Shown here: positions 44,686 through 53,911 of the stretch, piece by piece | Layout: each line of letters starts with the position of its first letter | How positions within the stretch are numbered: position 1 is the stretch's first letter | Origin: Parastagonospora avenae f. sp. tritici 18332-5 | Lineage: Eukaryota > Ascomycota > Dothideomycetes > Pleosporales > Phaeosphaeriaceae | Length of the DNA: 64,000 nt | NCBI GenBank assembly: GCA_022559985.1 | Contig: JAFJTR010000105.1 | Location: 1 to 64,000 of the forward strand | Reading direction: 5' to 3' | Translations under genes and position numbers: made by a program | Notes under the pieces: generated by a model | Database searches by the model: none | Seen by the model: only the letters and a program-made list of their open reading frames with translations | Told to the model about the DNA's origin: nothing

Positions 44686-45414
44686 TCAATCAAGTACAGC
44701 AACAACGCTCAATCTTAAAGATTTTCGGCGCTTACAAAATCCTTCCTCCAATTGTGCTCTCAGATTAACGACGATGCTTTCCAGACTTCTCAAGCGGTAT
44801 CGCGCCAACTGCCCGTGCTCCACCAGACAGCATAACTGGACACAGTTCAGCTTCACCATCCGGTAGAGACCTCTAAGGCCCCACCAATCTTCAATCCCCG
44901 CCCTCGACAGCAATTCTGCAGCAGGGCTCTCTCCCCCACGCTTTTCTAGTGAATCATCGTCATTGAAGAACCGCAAAAGGTGGCAAAGACGGAAATTAAG
45001 AATCAGATCTTGCAGGCCAGTGCAGCGAGAGATGAAACTCCCAGGGTAGAACTGCTCTGGGATGGTGGAGCTTCCACAGCAATATCCTTCGTGGAAAGTG
45101 AGCAGGCGAATAGATTTAAAGCCTTTTCTAAATTGCTCTAGGAATCGTTCCCGAGGGCGTATGATGCTTCGAAGGGTCAGAGGAAAGGAGCCGTCGAAAA
45201 TGAACCGAGTGCGCCGTAGGTATAATATTATAGATTCTTCGTGCATTCCCTTGCAGACGAACGAAATGTTTGGGAGACTCTCTGAAGACAGGGAAAGTAG
45301 CGAGATAGGAGTACGATGCGAGACCAGGAACCGGCTTGGCAGGTCGGCTACCACGAAAACATATACAATTTCGCGAACCTCTAGAGGCAGAGCTTTTTGA
45401 TAGGAAGATAACCT
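44686..45414 (-). CDS. 2EXR/F-box-like protein, 5' end unresolved
   Basis: The open frame runs from about 45414 to the stop at 44686, 242 codons. The only internal ATG (45354) would cut off the motif KALPLEVREIVYVFV that begins the domain, so the true start is probably in an upstream exon. A 3' splice site (CTGAATCTCGTAG) sits right where the open frame begins. Downstream, SFVCKGMHEESIILYLRRTR matches the spacing of other family members. I could not find a frame-compatible first exon; the nearest ATG (about 45468) gives the wrong phase. Either an exon is missed or the gene is 5'-truncated. Confidence 0.5.
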   Translation of the reverse strand, partial: RLSSYQKALPLEVREIVYVFVVADLPSRFLVSHRTPISLLSLSSESLPNISFVCKGMHEESIILYLRRTRFIFDGSFPLTLRSIIRPRERFLEQFRKGFKSIRLLTFHEGYCCGSSTIPEQFYPGSFISRCTGLQDLILNFRLCHLLRFFNDDDSLEKRGGESPAAELLSRAGIEDWWGLRGLYRMVKLNCVQLCCLVEHGQLARYRLRSLESIVVNLRAQLEEGFCKRRKSLRLSVVAVLD

Positions 45415-46204
45415 CTACGAGATTCAGGTATATGAAAACAATAACGAGTGTGATTAGGGACACTCATGCTGTTCGAAAGTTTGGTGATTCACGCTAGTGG
45501 CCGTCTGAGCCGGCAAATGATGCGTAGAATTCAGCCTTTCTTTCGGACGAAAATTTTCTAAGGATTGCTTACACGCTGTTGCGTCCTCCGTCGTACGCGA
45601 CGCAATCTTTGTGTTGTCAAGCCACGAGCGATGGTGCGCAGCTGGCCTCAGCGAGACGCGTCAATATACAACTTAACACGCGCATTTCGTTTTTGACACC
45701 GCTATCCGCACCAACTTTAAGTGATAGTTTGTATCTTAGGACGTATCTCTTAGGGAAGCATAATAAGTCTGACGAATAGCGAGGTTTGTAAGACGTCGAT
45801 AGAGCAATGTTTATATGTGCAAAATGACGCGTTTTACGCCAACCCTCTTTCGGGAAGGTGCGTTTCGTGCGTCGCCAACACCCCGCCAACACGTCCAACA
45901 ATCATCCCTTCAAAAATCACCAGCATTAACATGCGCATCTCCTCCATCCGAGTAGACGTTAGAGTCATCTAAATCACGATTCCTCGCATTTGATTTCCTC
46001 AAATGGGCCAAGGAATTTCACGTCACACGAATAGGCACGAGTAAAACAGCGAAATAGAGAATGATCGTGATTATCATTAGGGTCTATAAACATGAATGTC
46101 GTGACAGACCAGCAGTCCAGGCCGCGATCACAAATATGGCATCGGAACGATACCACATATGGCGCAGACTTAGAAGCTAGATCAACTTTTCGTCACCCAC
46201 CACT
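45415..46204. other. Intergenic, about 0.8 kb
   Basis: No supported gene; a 60-codon minus-strand frame at 45974-46156 has no features. Confidence 0.5.
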
Positions 46205-47283
46205 CTAAGCAGGGGGGCCAGCTGGCTCGGGGACGCCAGGAGGGCAGTGCCTATGTTGTTGTCAGCGATGGTTTGCAAAAATGTTGGACACTCATTCAAA
46301 ACTTACCAGTGGTCGTCGTGGGGAGTGCAGGACTGAGCAGCCTGAGCGGGCTTGGTAGAGGTGGCGGCCGCAGATGTAGCGGCAGGACGAGTGGGCGTGG
46401 CGGAAGCGCTGGCGGGCGCAGCACTGACTGAAGCAGCGCGAGACGTCGAAGCAGCGGCGACTGAGGAAGAGGTGGCAGTGTACTTGCCAGCGCATCCAAC
46501 ACCGGGAACGGCGATGTCCTGGGCATAGGCCTCGAGAGCGAAGTACTGGAGGGTGTCCGAGTCACGCACGGCGTATGTGGAGTTCTCCTTGGCCAACTCA
46601 AGAACACCAGGGTACTTGCCTACGCTGTAGTGCTCGACGACGCCCTCGCCAACCTTGGGAATGTGGAGGAGGCGGTGGAGGAGATCGCCTGCCCAGTAGA
46701 AGTTGGTGGCACCAGTCGCGACCGTCCAGCCAAATCCACACAGGCCCTCGAGGGGACGACGGGTCTCATAGGATACATCACAGATGACAGTCTCAGATGA
46801 GGCATTAGCTCCACGCCAGTGACCGGCCCATCCTGGAGGAAGTCAGTCTAGGCTCATGTGAATTTCGAGCATGGACGTACCTTTTTGAGTAGCGCAGTTC
46901 TGGTCAGGGTCGTCACAGCGGAATACTACACCAGCCTTGTCACCATCGGCGATCTTGGCGAACCAACCTGCGGGCTCGCCAGTGGCAGCATCTCCAAAAT
47001 ACTTCTTGAAGATGGCGGAGGAGTTGCCCCAGCGCAGGATGTGGTCGCGGGCATGTCTGGCGATGGTCTCGGTCTCTTGCAGACCCTTCTTGATGTAGGC
47101 CTTTTGGGTAGCGTTGCAAGAGGCGTGGATGGGGTACTCGTTCACAGCACCTGTATCCCAAGCAGTGCTTGCTGGGGCAACAGCTGCTACAGGGGCAGAT
47201 GAGGCAGCAGCCTGACGGGGAAAGATGGGGTTGGCGACCGCGGCCGAAGCTCCAAGGAGCACGAGAGAGGAGTATGCGACCAT
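46205..47283 (-). CDS. Secreted zincophore, Pra1 / Asp f 2 family
   Basis: Three exons, 47283-46881, 46832-46307 and a 46-nt last exon 46250-46205, join to 324 residues. There is a signal peptide (MVAYSSLVLLGASAAVA). Family marks are HASCNATQKAYIKKGL, ARHARDHILRWGNSS, DDPDQNCA, an HRLLH metal-binding motif within GDLLHRLLHIPKVGEG, and a Ser/Ala/Thr-rich linker. The C-terminus spliced from the last exon reads CTPHDDHWHCPPGVPEP, the Cys/His cluster by which these proteins carry zinc back to the cell. Without the last exon the cluster would be cut short. In Candida and Aspergillus the zincophore gene neighbours a ZIP transporter gene and both respond to zinc shortage; the same arrangement is present here with 48468-50096. 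Confidence 0.85.
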
Positions 47284-48467
47284 GATGAGGTTTCTGGAGT
47301 GATCCGGATTGAAGCTTTGCAGTATGAGACGTCGAGTGTCTGAAAATATGCGAACTGCTGTTCAAGGTAGGTCCCGACAAGCTGGATGCGGTTTCATGCA
47401 TGCAGTCGGCATTCTCTTTATACGATCTCAGAGCCCAGAGCATTGGCTCCTCTGGCGACACCTCGGTGCTCTTCTCCCGAAAATGTGAGTACTCATCCAC
47501 GCCAAGTCGCGAGAAAGCACGCCTCAACGCCGCCGCTGATGCACATGCGGGCTTTTCGCTGCCAGTCCGAAGAGCCTCATGGTACCTTATGCATGTACAA
47601 GGCTAGTCGACCGTCTTGGCCGACGCACCTCCCGCGTGATTGAGTCTGGGCATGTGGGCTCTACAGGCCTGGACGACTGGTTTCTCCGCTCTGGCTGTTC
47701 AAAGTGGTTGAAAGAGCACCATGATGGACTCCAATAACAGGCAGATTTTCACGTCTAAGAGAAGAGGTTCGGGATCAGTCCCTGCGTTCGGCAAAGGCGA
47801 CGGTGCTACTGACAGCCAACGCGGGTTTTCGCCATCCCACTCTTCGGCATGTGTCAGCACGAGAGCAGAAGGATCGAGCAGACGGAGGATCACACGGAGC
47901 TTGCATGGATGGTTTGCACACCAATGGGGCTGCCCAGGTGAACTTTACGGACTACCGCTGGGCACAACTTCCTCACAACGACAAGGGCAAGCACAACACA
48001 CATGTTATGAGAATCACGACTACCCGAAAGGACTACACAGACATGCTATCTACTACACATTCCAATTCTACCCCACTGAGCACTGATACAGGTCCGATTA
48101 CCTAACATGCTGTGCCAAGACACCCGCCACCGTACATTGCCACCTTCTACGCTTGTGCTAGATTGAATCGCCAGAACAAGCAAATTCACGACTTCTTGAT
48201 TCGACGACGTGGACCCGGAGACGGACGCCAAGGTTATAGCTCGACATCTCGGTACTCTTGCCAAGCACATCCTCTCCACGACGGCGGAGCGAGCGAAGTC
48301 TCTTCATGGGGTTGCATTTGTCTTTCCCCATCACGGTACTGGGTACCCGAGCAGCTGACTATCCCAAGACATTTTGGTTTTGATTCTCGGTGGTTATATC
48401 AAGGCATTGCGCTGACACGACTTTGACAGTATTCACCCGCAGGCTCGCTTGACCACCAGCCTTGAAC
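47284..48467. promoter_or_regulatory. Shared promoter region of zincophore and ZIP transporter
   Basis: A 1184-bp gap between divergent starts. AAGGT, the core of fungal Zap1/ZafA-type zinc-response elements, occurs as CAAGGT at 47363-47368 and 48229-48234, and on the minus strand at 47584-47588. The number of such pentamers is near chance for this length, so only the context supports a role. No supported gene lies inside. Confidence 0.4.
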
Positions 48468-50096
48468 ATGGTTTCAGCCACACCTCTTGTAGTCGTGCTC
48501 TTTGCAGCATGTGCTGCTGCACAAAATGTAACACCGGCTCCCACGTCTACTAGTTCATCGAAGCCAACAATCACCGCGGTGTCGGACTGCCATCCCCATG
48601 GCACCGCGAAGTATATGCGCCCTTAATCACTCGAACGTATGCGGCGCTAACGAATGATAGCTGGTGTATGGTCGGAACCGAAGAGTACCAGGTCGTCGGG
48701 CCCACTAGGACCCAGGACATGCAACCACAGTACACCGACTGTCATACACACGGGACCCAGACGTGAGTAAATGCGTTACACGTGCGGTAATTCCACTAAT
48801 AGTTCTCAGATACTGTGTTGATAATGCCGGCGAGGATGTTCAGATCCTTGTTGAAGCAGCCACAACAGGCGCCGAGAGCACTCCTACAGGGACTGCAGGA
48901 CACAGCGATGGTCATAGCGACGGCCATGCTTCAGAAGAGCCTGCTGGGTCTGGAGAGCACTGCCACGACCACGCTGGAATTCCGTACGTGAAGCCTGTTT
49001 GTATGGATAAACGATATCATGCTAATTCATTCCCAGTCACTGCGTTGGAGGTAGCACTGAGGAGAAATCCTGCGATGCACCTGACCGCGAATACAACATT
49101 CCACTTCGCGTGGGCTTGCTCTTTGTCATCCTGGTTACCAGTGCTTTTGGAGTGTTCATGCCAATTCTCACCACCCGCTTCAACATCATCTCGCAGACGA
49201 ACATTATTTTCGTCATCCTGAAGCAGTTCGGCACGGGTATTGTCATCTCGACTGCTTTCGTCCATCTCTTTACCCACGCAGACTTGATGTTCAGCAACTC
49301 CTGCCTCGGCGAGCTTCAATATGAAGGTACCACAGCTGCTATCTTCATGGCTGGCCTCTTTTTGTCGTTCCTTGTCGATTACCTCGGTGCCCGCTTCGTG
49401 CAATGGCGCCAGAACAAGCACGTCGGTGGCAGCGCAGAAGTCCCGACTACTACAGGCGACGACAAATCTGGCGGATCCGCAACTGCATCCCAGGATACTG
49501 ATATCGCGCGTGGTCATGGCCACGGTCACGCTCACGGAGTAGCACGCGAACCTACACCAATGGAGGAGAAGATTAACGTCATGAACTTGGAGGCTGGTAT
49601 CATCTTCCACTCTATCCGTAAGCCTGACCACTTCTTAATGCGAAACCCTTCTAACATGCGCACAGTCATTGGCATCACGCTCGTTGTGTCGGGCGACAAC
49701 TTCTTCATCACGCTGTTCATTGTCATCCTCTTCCACCAGATGTTCGAGGGTATCGCGCTCGGAACTTGCATCGCCGAACTGCCCCGGGCCGCTGCAAACA
49801 CGATGCAGAAATGCATCATGGCCGGTACCTTTGCGCTCATCACGCCCATCGGTATGGCCATCGGTATTGGTGTGCTTAAAAAGTTTAACGGCAACGACCC
49901 CAGCACCATCGTCGCGATCGGTACGCTTGACGCGCTCTCTGCGGGTATCCTCGCGTGGGTCGGTATCGTCGAGATGTTGGCGAGAGATTGGATGCAAGGA
50001 AAGTTGCTGAATGCTGGCGTGGTCAGGACAGTGTGCGCCATGTTTGCACTCATCTGTGGTTTGATCTTGATGAGTGTTCTCGGCAAGTGGGCGTAA
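48468..50096 (+). CDS. ZIP zinc transporter, ZrfC/Zrt1 type
   Basis: Five exons, 48468-48610, 48661-48762, 48810-48983, 49037-49617 and 49666-50096, give 476 residues. A signal-like N-terminus (MVSATPLVVVLFAACAAAQ) leads into an unusual extracellular domain of about 140 residues with paired Cys/His motifs: DCHPHGTANWCMVG, DCHTHGTQTYCVDN, HSDGHSDGH and EHCHDH. This domain is typical of ZrfC-like ZIPs that receive zinc from a zincophore. Eight helices follow; the loop before helix 4 has HGHGHAHG, helix 4 has EAGIIFHSILIG and helix 5 has FHQMFEGIALGT. It is predicted to be a high-affinity plasma membrane importer, used in neutral or alkaline, zinc-poor conditions. Its partner gene is divergent at 47283. 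Confidence 0.92.
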
Positions 50097-50219
50097 TCGA
50101 CATCTACGATGACTATACGGACTGATATGAATTATGGCATTGCATTTGCAGCGGGATATAAATACGGCACCATTTAGACTATACCAGGCTCAACATTTGA
50201 GCGGACAAATAATGCACAG

Positions 50220-51209
50220 CTACTCCACGATATTTCCCTTCATGCTCTGCTTCCCAAAACTATCCCATATTTCTGATTTCCATCCCTCCCCTTTATCTTC
50301 AACCTTCTCAAGCAGAATCCGATACGGCTCGCCAACATACAAAGGGCTCATTGCTCTATACGCAATACTCTTCGGCAGCGCCTCTTGCTCCCCACCCCTC
50401 GCCGTGTCCCGCCAAAAGTCCAGCATATTAATCAAGTTCAGCGGCCCATGCACCACCGCATTACGATGCCCCTCGACCTCTCTGCACCACTCCGGCGAAT
50501 AGTGAATCTTATGCCCATTAAACGTCAGCGCCGAGAATCTAAACAATGTTGTGTCCGTCTGACAAAAATCCTTCCGATACCGCCCCTCCGGCAGCGCCTT
50601 CTCCTCGGGTCTAGGAGGCGCTTTAATAAGATTATCCGGCGTGATCTCGCGCTGGAAAACCCAGCTGCGCTTATCTACCAGCGCTACGCCGTGGCTGTTT
50701 GAAAATGTCTTGGATACGCCCACCACGAGCATGTCCCCGCCGGATTTCAGCTTCTTGGGCTCTGCGCTGATTAACTCAGTGGTTTCGTGCACTTCCTGCC
50801 CGACGCGGAGGAGGGCGGAGGCGTCTTGCGTCCAGGTTAGTTCACCACCTGCCCACATGCGGCGGGTGTATGGCGACAAGGGATTCACGGTGCGGTCGGT
50901 GCCGTCTAAGCCTAATTCGGCTTCGATGGTGGAGGGCGTGAAGTAAATGATGTGATGACCTGGTGGGATTGGGGTGCCATTTTTTGGAAGTTGGTAGGAT
51001 GTTGGAGTACGATTGAGGGTTATAGAGAGCAGGTGGAGTTGGTTGGCGTCGAGGAGTTGTGATCGGCTGCTCACGGGCGTGTTGGAGAAACGTGAGAGGA
51101 GTTCGGAACAGGCTTCGGAAGCTGAATTAGAGTGGGCGTGGGCGGACGTAGTGAACAGGCGCCGAGTCAGATTTGCCATCTTGCCAACATTCGTGATGTT
51201 GATATCCAA
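50220..51209 (-). CDS. Mitochondrial 3-hydroxyacyl-thioester dehydratase, Htd2-like
   Basis: A single exon of 329 residues, or 319 if the start is the second Met at 51179. From that Met the sequence MANLTRRLFTTSAHAHS is a convincing mitochondrial presequence, so I favour it. The C-terminal hot-dog domain carries FRFSALTFNGHKIHY, then a EGHRNAVVHGPL block, the Htd2/HTD2-FAS-type MaoC signature. Yeast Htd2 is the dehydratase of mitochondrial fatty acid synthesis (type II), acting on acyl-carrier-protein thioesters and needed for lipoic acid production. The N-terminal half is the usual diverged companion domain (WAGGELTW). Mesaconyl-C4-CoA hydratase is the alternative annotation for some relatives. 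It is divergent from the Zn2Cys6 regulator at 51544. Confidence 0.82.
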   Translation of the reverse strand: MDINITNVGKMANLTRRLFTTSAHAHSNSASEACSELLSRFSNTPVSSRSQLLDANQLHLLSITLNRTPTSYQLPKNGTPIPPGHHIIYFTPSTIEAELGLDGTDRTVNPLSPYTRRMWAGGELTWTQDASALLRVGQEVHETTELISAEPKKLKSGGDMLVVGVSKTFSNSHGVALVDKRSWVFQREITPDNLIKAPPRPEEKALPEGRYRKDFCQTDTTLFRFSALTFNGHKIHYSPEWCREVEGHRNAVVHGPLNLINMLDFWRDTARGGEQEALPKSIAYRAMSPLYVGEPYRILLEKVEDKGEGWKSEIWDSFGKQSMKGNIVE

Positions 51210-51543
51210 GAAGTGTATGAGGAGGTTCGGCTATTCGAATGGTAACATCATCTGCGCAGTATCCGATAGCCGACGGATACGTCACCGGGTGCCGCAATTG
51301 GTACGTTCTGTTCGAAGTGTAGGCTTGGGAAAATAACAACTTTCACACAGCAGACGAGGATGGCTAGTTGAAGGCTTCTGAGTGCGATACAAATTACAAC
51401 AAGGCCATTGATGCATATAGCCTGAACTACACTCCAAGGTAGGCGCAAATGGTGGGTGTCGACGCCAAGGCGCGCTAATAAGTTGCAGCTTCCAGGGTTT
51501 GGAAGTAGCCGAAGTCTCCAGGCAGTCTCCAGCGCACACGACA
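51210..51543. promoter_or_regulatory. Bidirectional promoter, Htd2-like / Zn2Cys6 regulator
   Basis: About 330 bp between divergent starts. No binding site is claimed; CGG/CCG triplets, the usual Zn2Cys6 targets, do occur but are too short to weigh. Confidence 0.4.
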
Positions 51544-53719
51544 ATGTCGGAGCCACCACGAAAACGCGCGAAGCTCGCTTGCGTCACCTGTAATGCGCGT
51601 CGTGTGAAATGCGATGTTACAGACCGCCAGCCATGTGGGAACTGCTTCACAGCCAGTATCCATTGCGAGACTCGCGAAAGTAAGCGTGGAAAACATCCGC
51701 GGAAGCCGAGGACGGATTCAGATGCACGCGAAGAGATGTATGTTAGCACTTCAAAGTACAACGCAGTTTTTTTCAAGAAAAAGCAGACATCTGACGTAGC
51801 TTAGCTCCCCAAATACACAGACAAGCCCTGGGCGGAACGAAGACGAAGTCGCTGCCTCGCACGTGCTTGCATCACTTTCATCGAACTTCCATAGCCCTGC
51901 CAACACTCGATTGGATCATTTTCACTTTGCATCGCCATCAACAAGATCTGATTCCCAAAGTGGCTTGACGAAAACCGAGACTCCTCGTCAGGAAGATGAT
52001 ACCGCCGTCTTCCTTGGCGAGTCCAGCTCACTCAGATATGTCACTGAGGAGCCTTCCCCTGCTGGCCCCGCTACACAGCGAAGGCAGTCACTCTTCCGAT
52101 TCCACCATGCTGTGCCCAGCGCTGCTAAAGAGGATGCAATGGTGCCGGAGTGGGAGGCTGAACGACGTCGTGTGCGCATGAAGGCGCTCCAAGCCGAGGG
52201 GACATTCTCCTTTCCTCCAATGGCGATTCGCCTAGAGCTCTTGAAGGCATACTTCCAATGGTTTCACACTCACTTTGCAGTTGTAGATGAGGCGGACTTC
52301 TGGGAAGCCCACGAAAATGATACGGTATCGCCTCTTCTCCTACAAGCCATGCTGTTTATTGGGGTCATCCATTGCGAGCAATCGACGTTGGTCAGCCTGG
52401 GGTGGGGCAATCGCCATCGCGCAAAGTGGCTGTTCTACATCCGCGCCAAGGACATTTACGACGCCACGTATGAAAGCAACAAAGTTACCGTCATTCAAGC
52501 GTTGTTCCTGATGAGCTTTTGGCGAGCCGGTGCGCTGCTGGAGAAGGACGCCCGTCACTGGCTCGGCACCGCTATCAGCTTAGCGCAAACGAAAGCTCTT
52601 CACCGTGCAGGCGAAGACCGAGAGGACAGAATATCAAAGTTAAAAAGACGTTTGTGGTGGGCCATTTACGTACGTGAGCGACAGTGTGGGTCTGCGCTCG
52701 GGCTGCCAAATCGAATCCGCGACGAAGACTGCGACATCGCGCCTTTGTCAACGTCGGATTTCACTTCGGCGTTCGGTGTATCTACTACCGTTGCTGATAG
52801 TGAGCGCTACACAGCGCATGCGATCGGTATGATGCAGTTAGCCGTGTACTTGGGACAGGTTGTCGACGCCGGGTATCTGCCAAACCGGACGCTGAATGCT
52901 GGCGATCGGATCAGGATACGCGGCGAATTACACAAATGGAAAGACAGTCTACCAGCTATTGTTCAACTGAACGACTACGCTGGGGATCAACCAAGTTTCC
53001 AAGCTAGCACGCTTCAGCTTGCCTACAACAATCTGCTCATATTGCTCCACAGAACAAGCTTTATCATCGATGAGAATGGTAGTGCAGACAATGACGGAAA
53101 CATTGCTCTGCAGGCCGCAGCTCGTAATTCGCGAATTGTGGAAGACTTACTACCGAGCGGAAACATTGGGCATGCTCAGATTCATGTCATCACCAATCTT
53201 TTCAACACGCTCTGCATCCATGTGGCGCATCTTCGACGCTCAAATGGTGTCAACCGGACGCTCGCAGAGCACCGAGCCAAGTTATGTTTGATGGGACTTC
53301 AAGAACTTCAGAAGACATGGGAGGTCACGAACTGGGTATTGCAACTCTTTTTCCGCTACCTTGATCGTTCGACAGCGGCGCGGCTGACAATGGAGGCGGA
53401 TGACGTTGGATTCTCTAGTGCCGCGAGCAAAACGCCGAGCGCCCGGGGTTCATCAGGGCCGACGGCACAGGAGACCCCAAAAGTCATGTCGATCGACAAC
53501 GTTGCTCCACAACCAACACCACACCCGGTCCCGGGTCAGTCGGAATTTAGTCCGGCCCCTTATACATGGTCCATGGACGAAGCGCATCAGTATCTCTTTA
53601 CGCAGATCGAAAATGACTTTGCTTTCGGCGAGGGTGGCATGCAACAGTGGCATAACCCAGAGGAAATGATCAATAATGAAGGCCTTGCAGAGTTTGTGTA
53701 TGCAAGCCTGAACGGTTAG
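51544..53719 (+). CDS. Zn2Cys6 transcription factor with fungal-specific domain
   Basis: Two exons, 51544-51737 and 51805-53719, give 702 residues. The binuclear cluster is complete: CVTCNARRVKC (13-23), then CGNC and C at the end of SIHC, spacing CX2CX6CX6CX2CX6C. It is followed by a basic linker (KRGKHPRKPR). The middle part from about 210 matches the fungal-specific regulatory domain: LLKAYFQWFHTHFAVVDEAD, then GWGNRHRAKWLFYIRAKDIY, KALHRAGEDREDRISKLKRR and LWWAIYVRERQCGSALGLP, ending with a Pro/Thr-rich tail. The intron lies just after the cluster, as is common. It is nuclear; targets are unknown. It could regulate its divergent neighbour, but many such factors control distant genes. Confidence 0.9.
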
Positions 53720-53911
53720 TGAGTACACTGATCAATGCCACCTTGATTCAAGGCACAACAATGATCACCATCAAGCAGAGGACAAGACATGTTAAACAGC
53801 AATGCGAATATCATTATCCAAAATCATTGTATATAAACGTAACTAACTCCGAGAACTATGCTATGTACAAACGAAACCCCTAACCACCCCATGAAGCAAA
53901 GAATCGACCGC

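Noticed and set aside
47284..48467. Zinc-response elements as a firm call
   Set aside because: Three AAGGT cores in 1.2 kb on two strands is about what chance gives; kept only as a candidate regulatory region.
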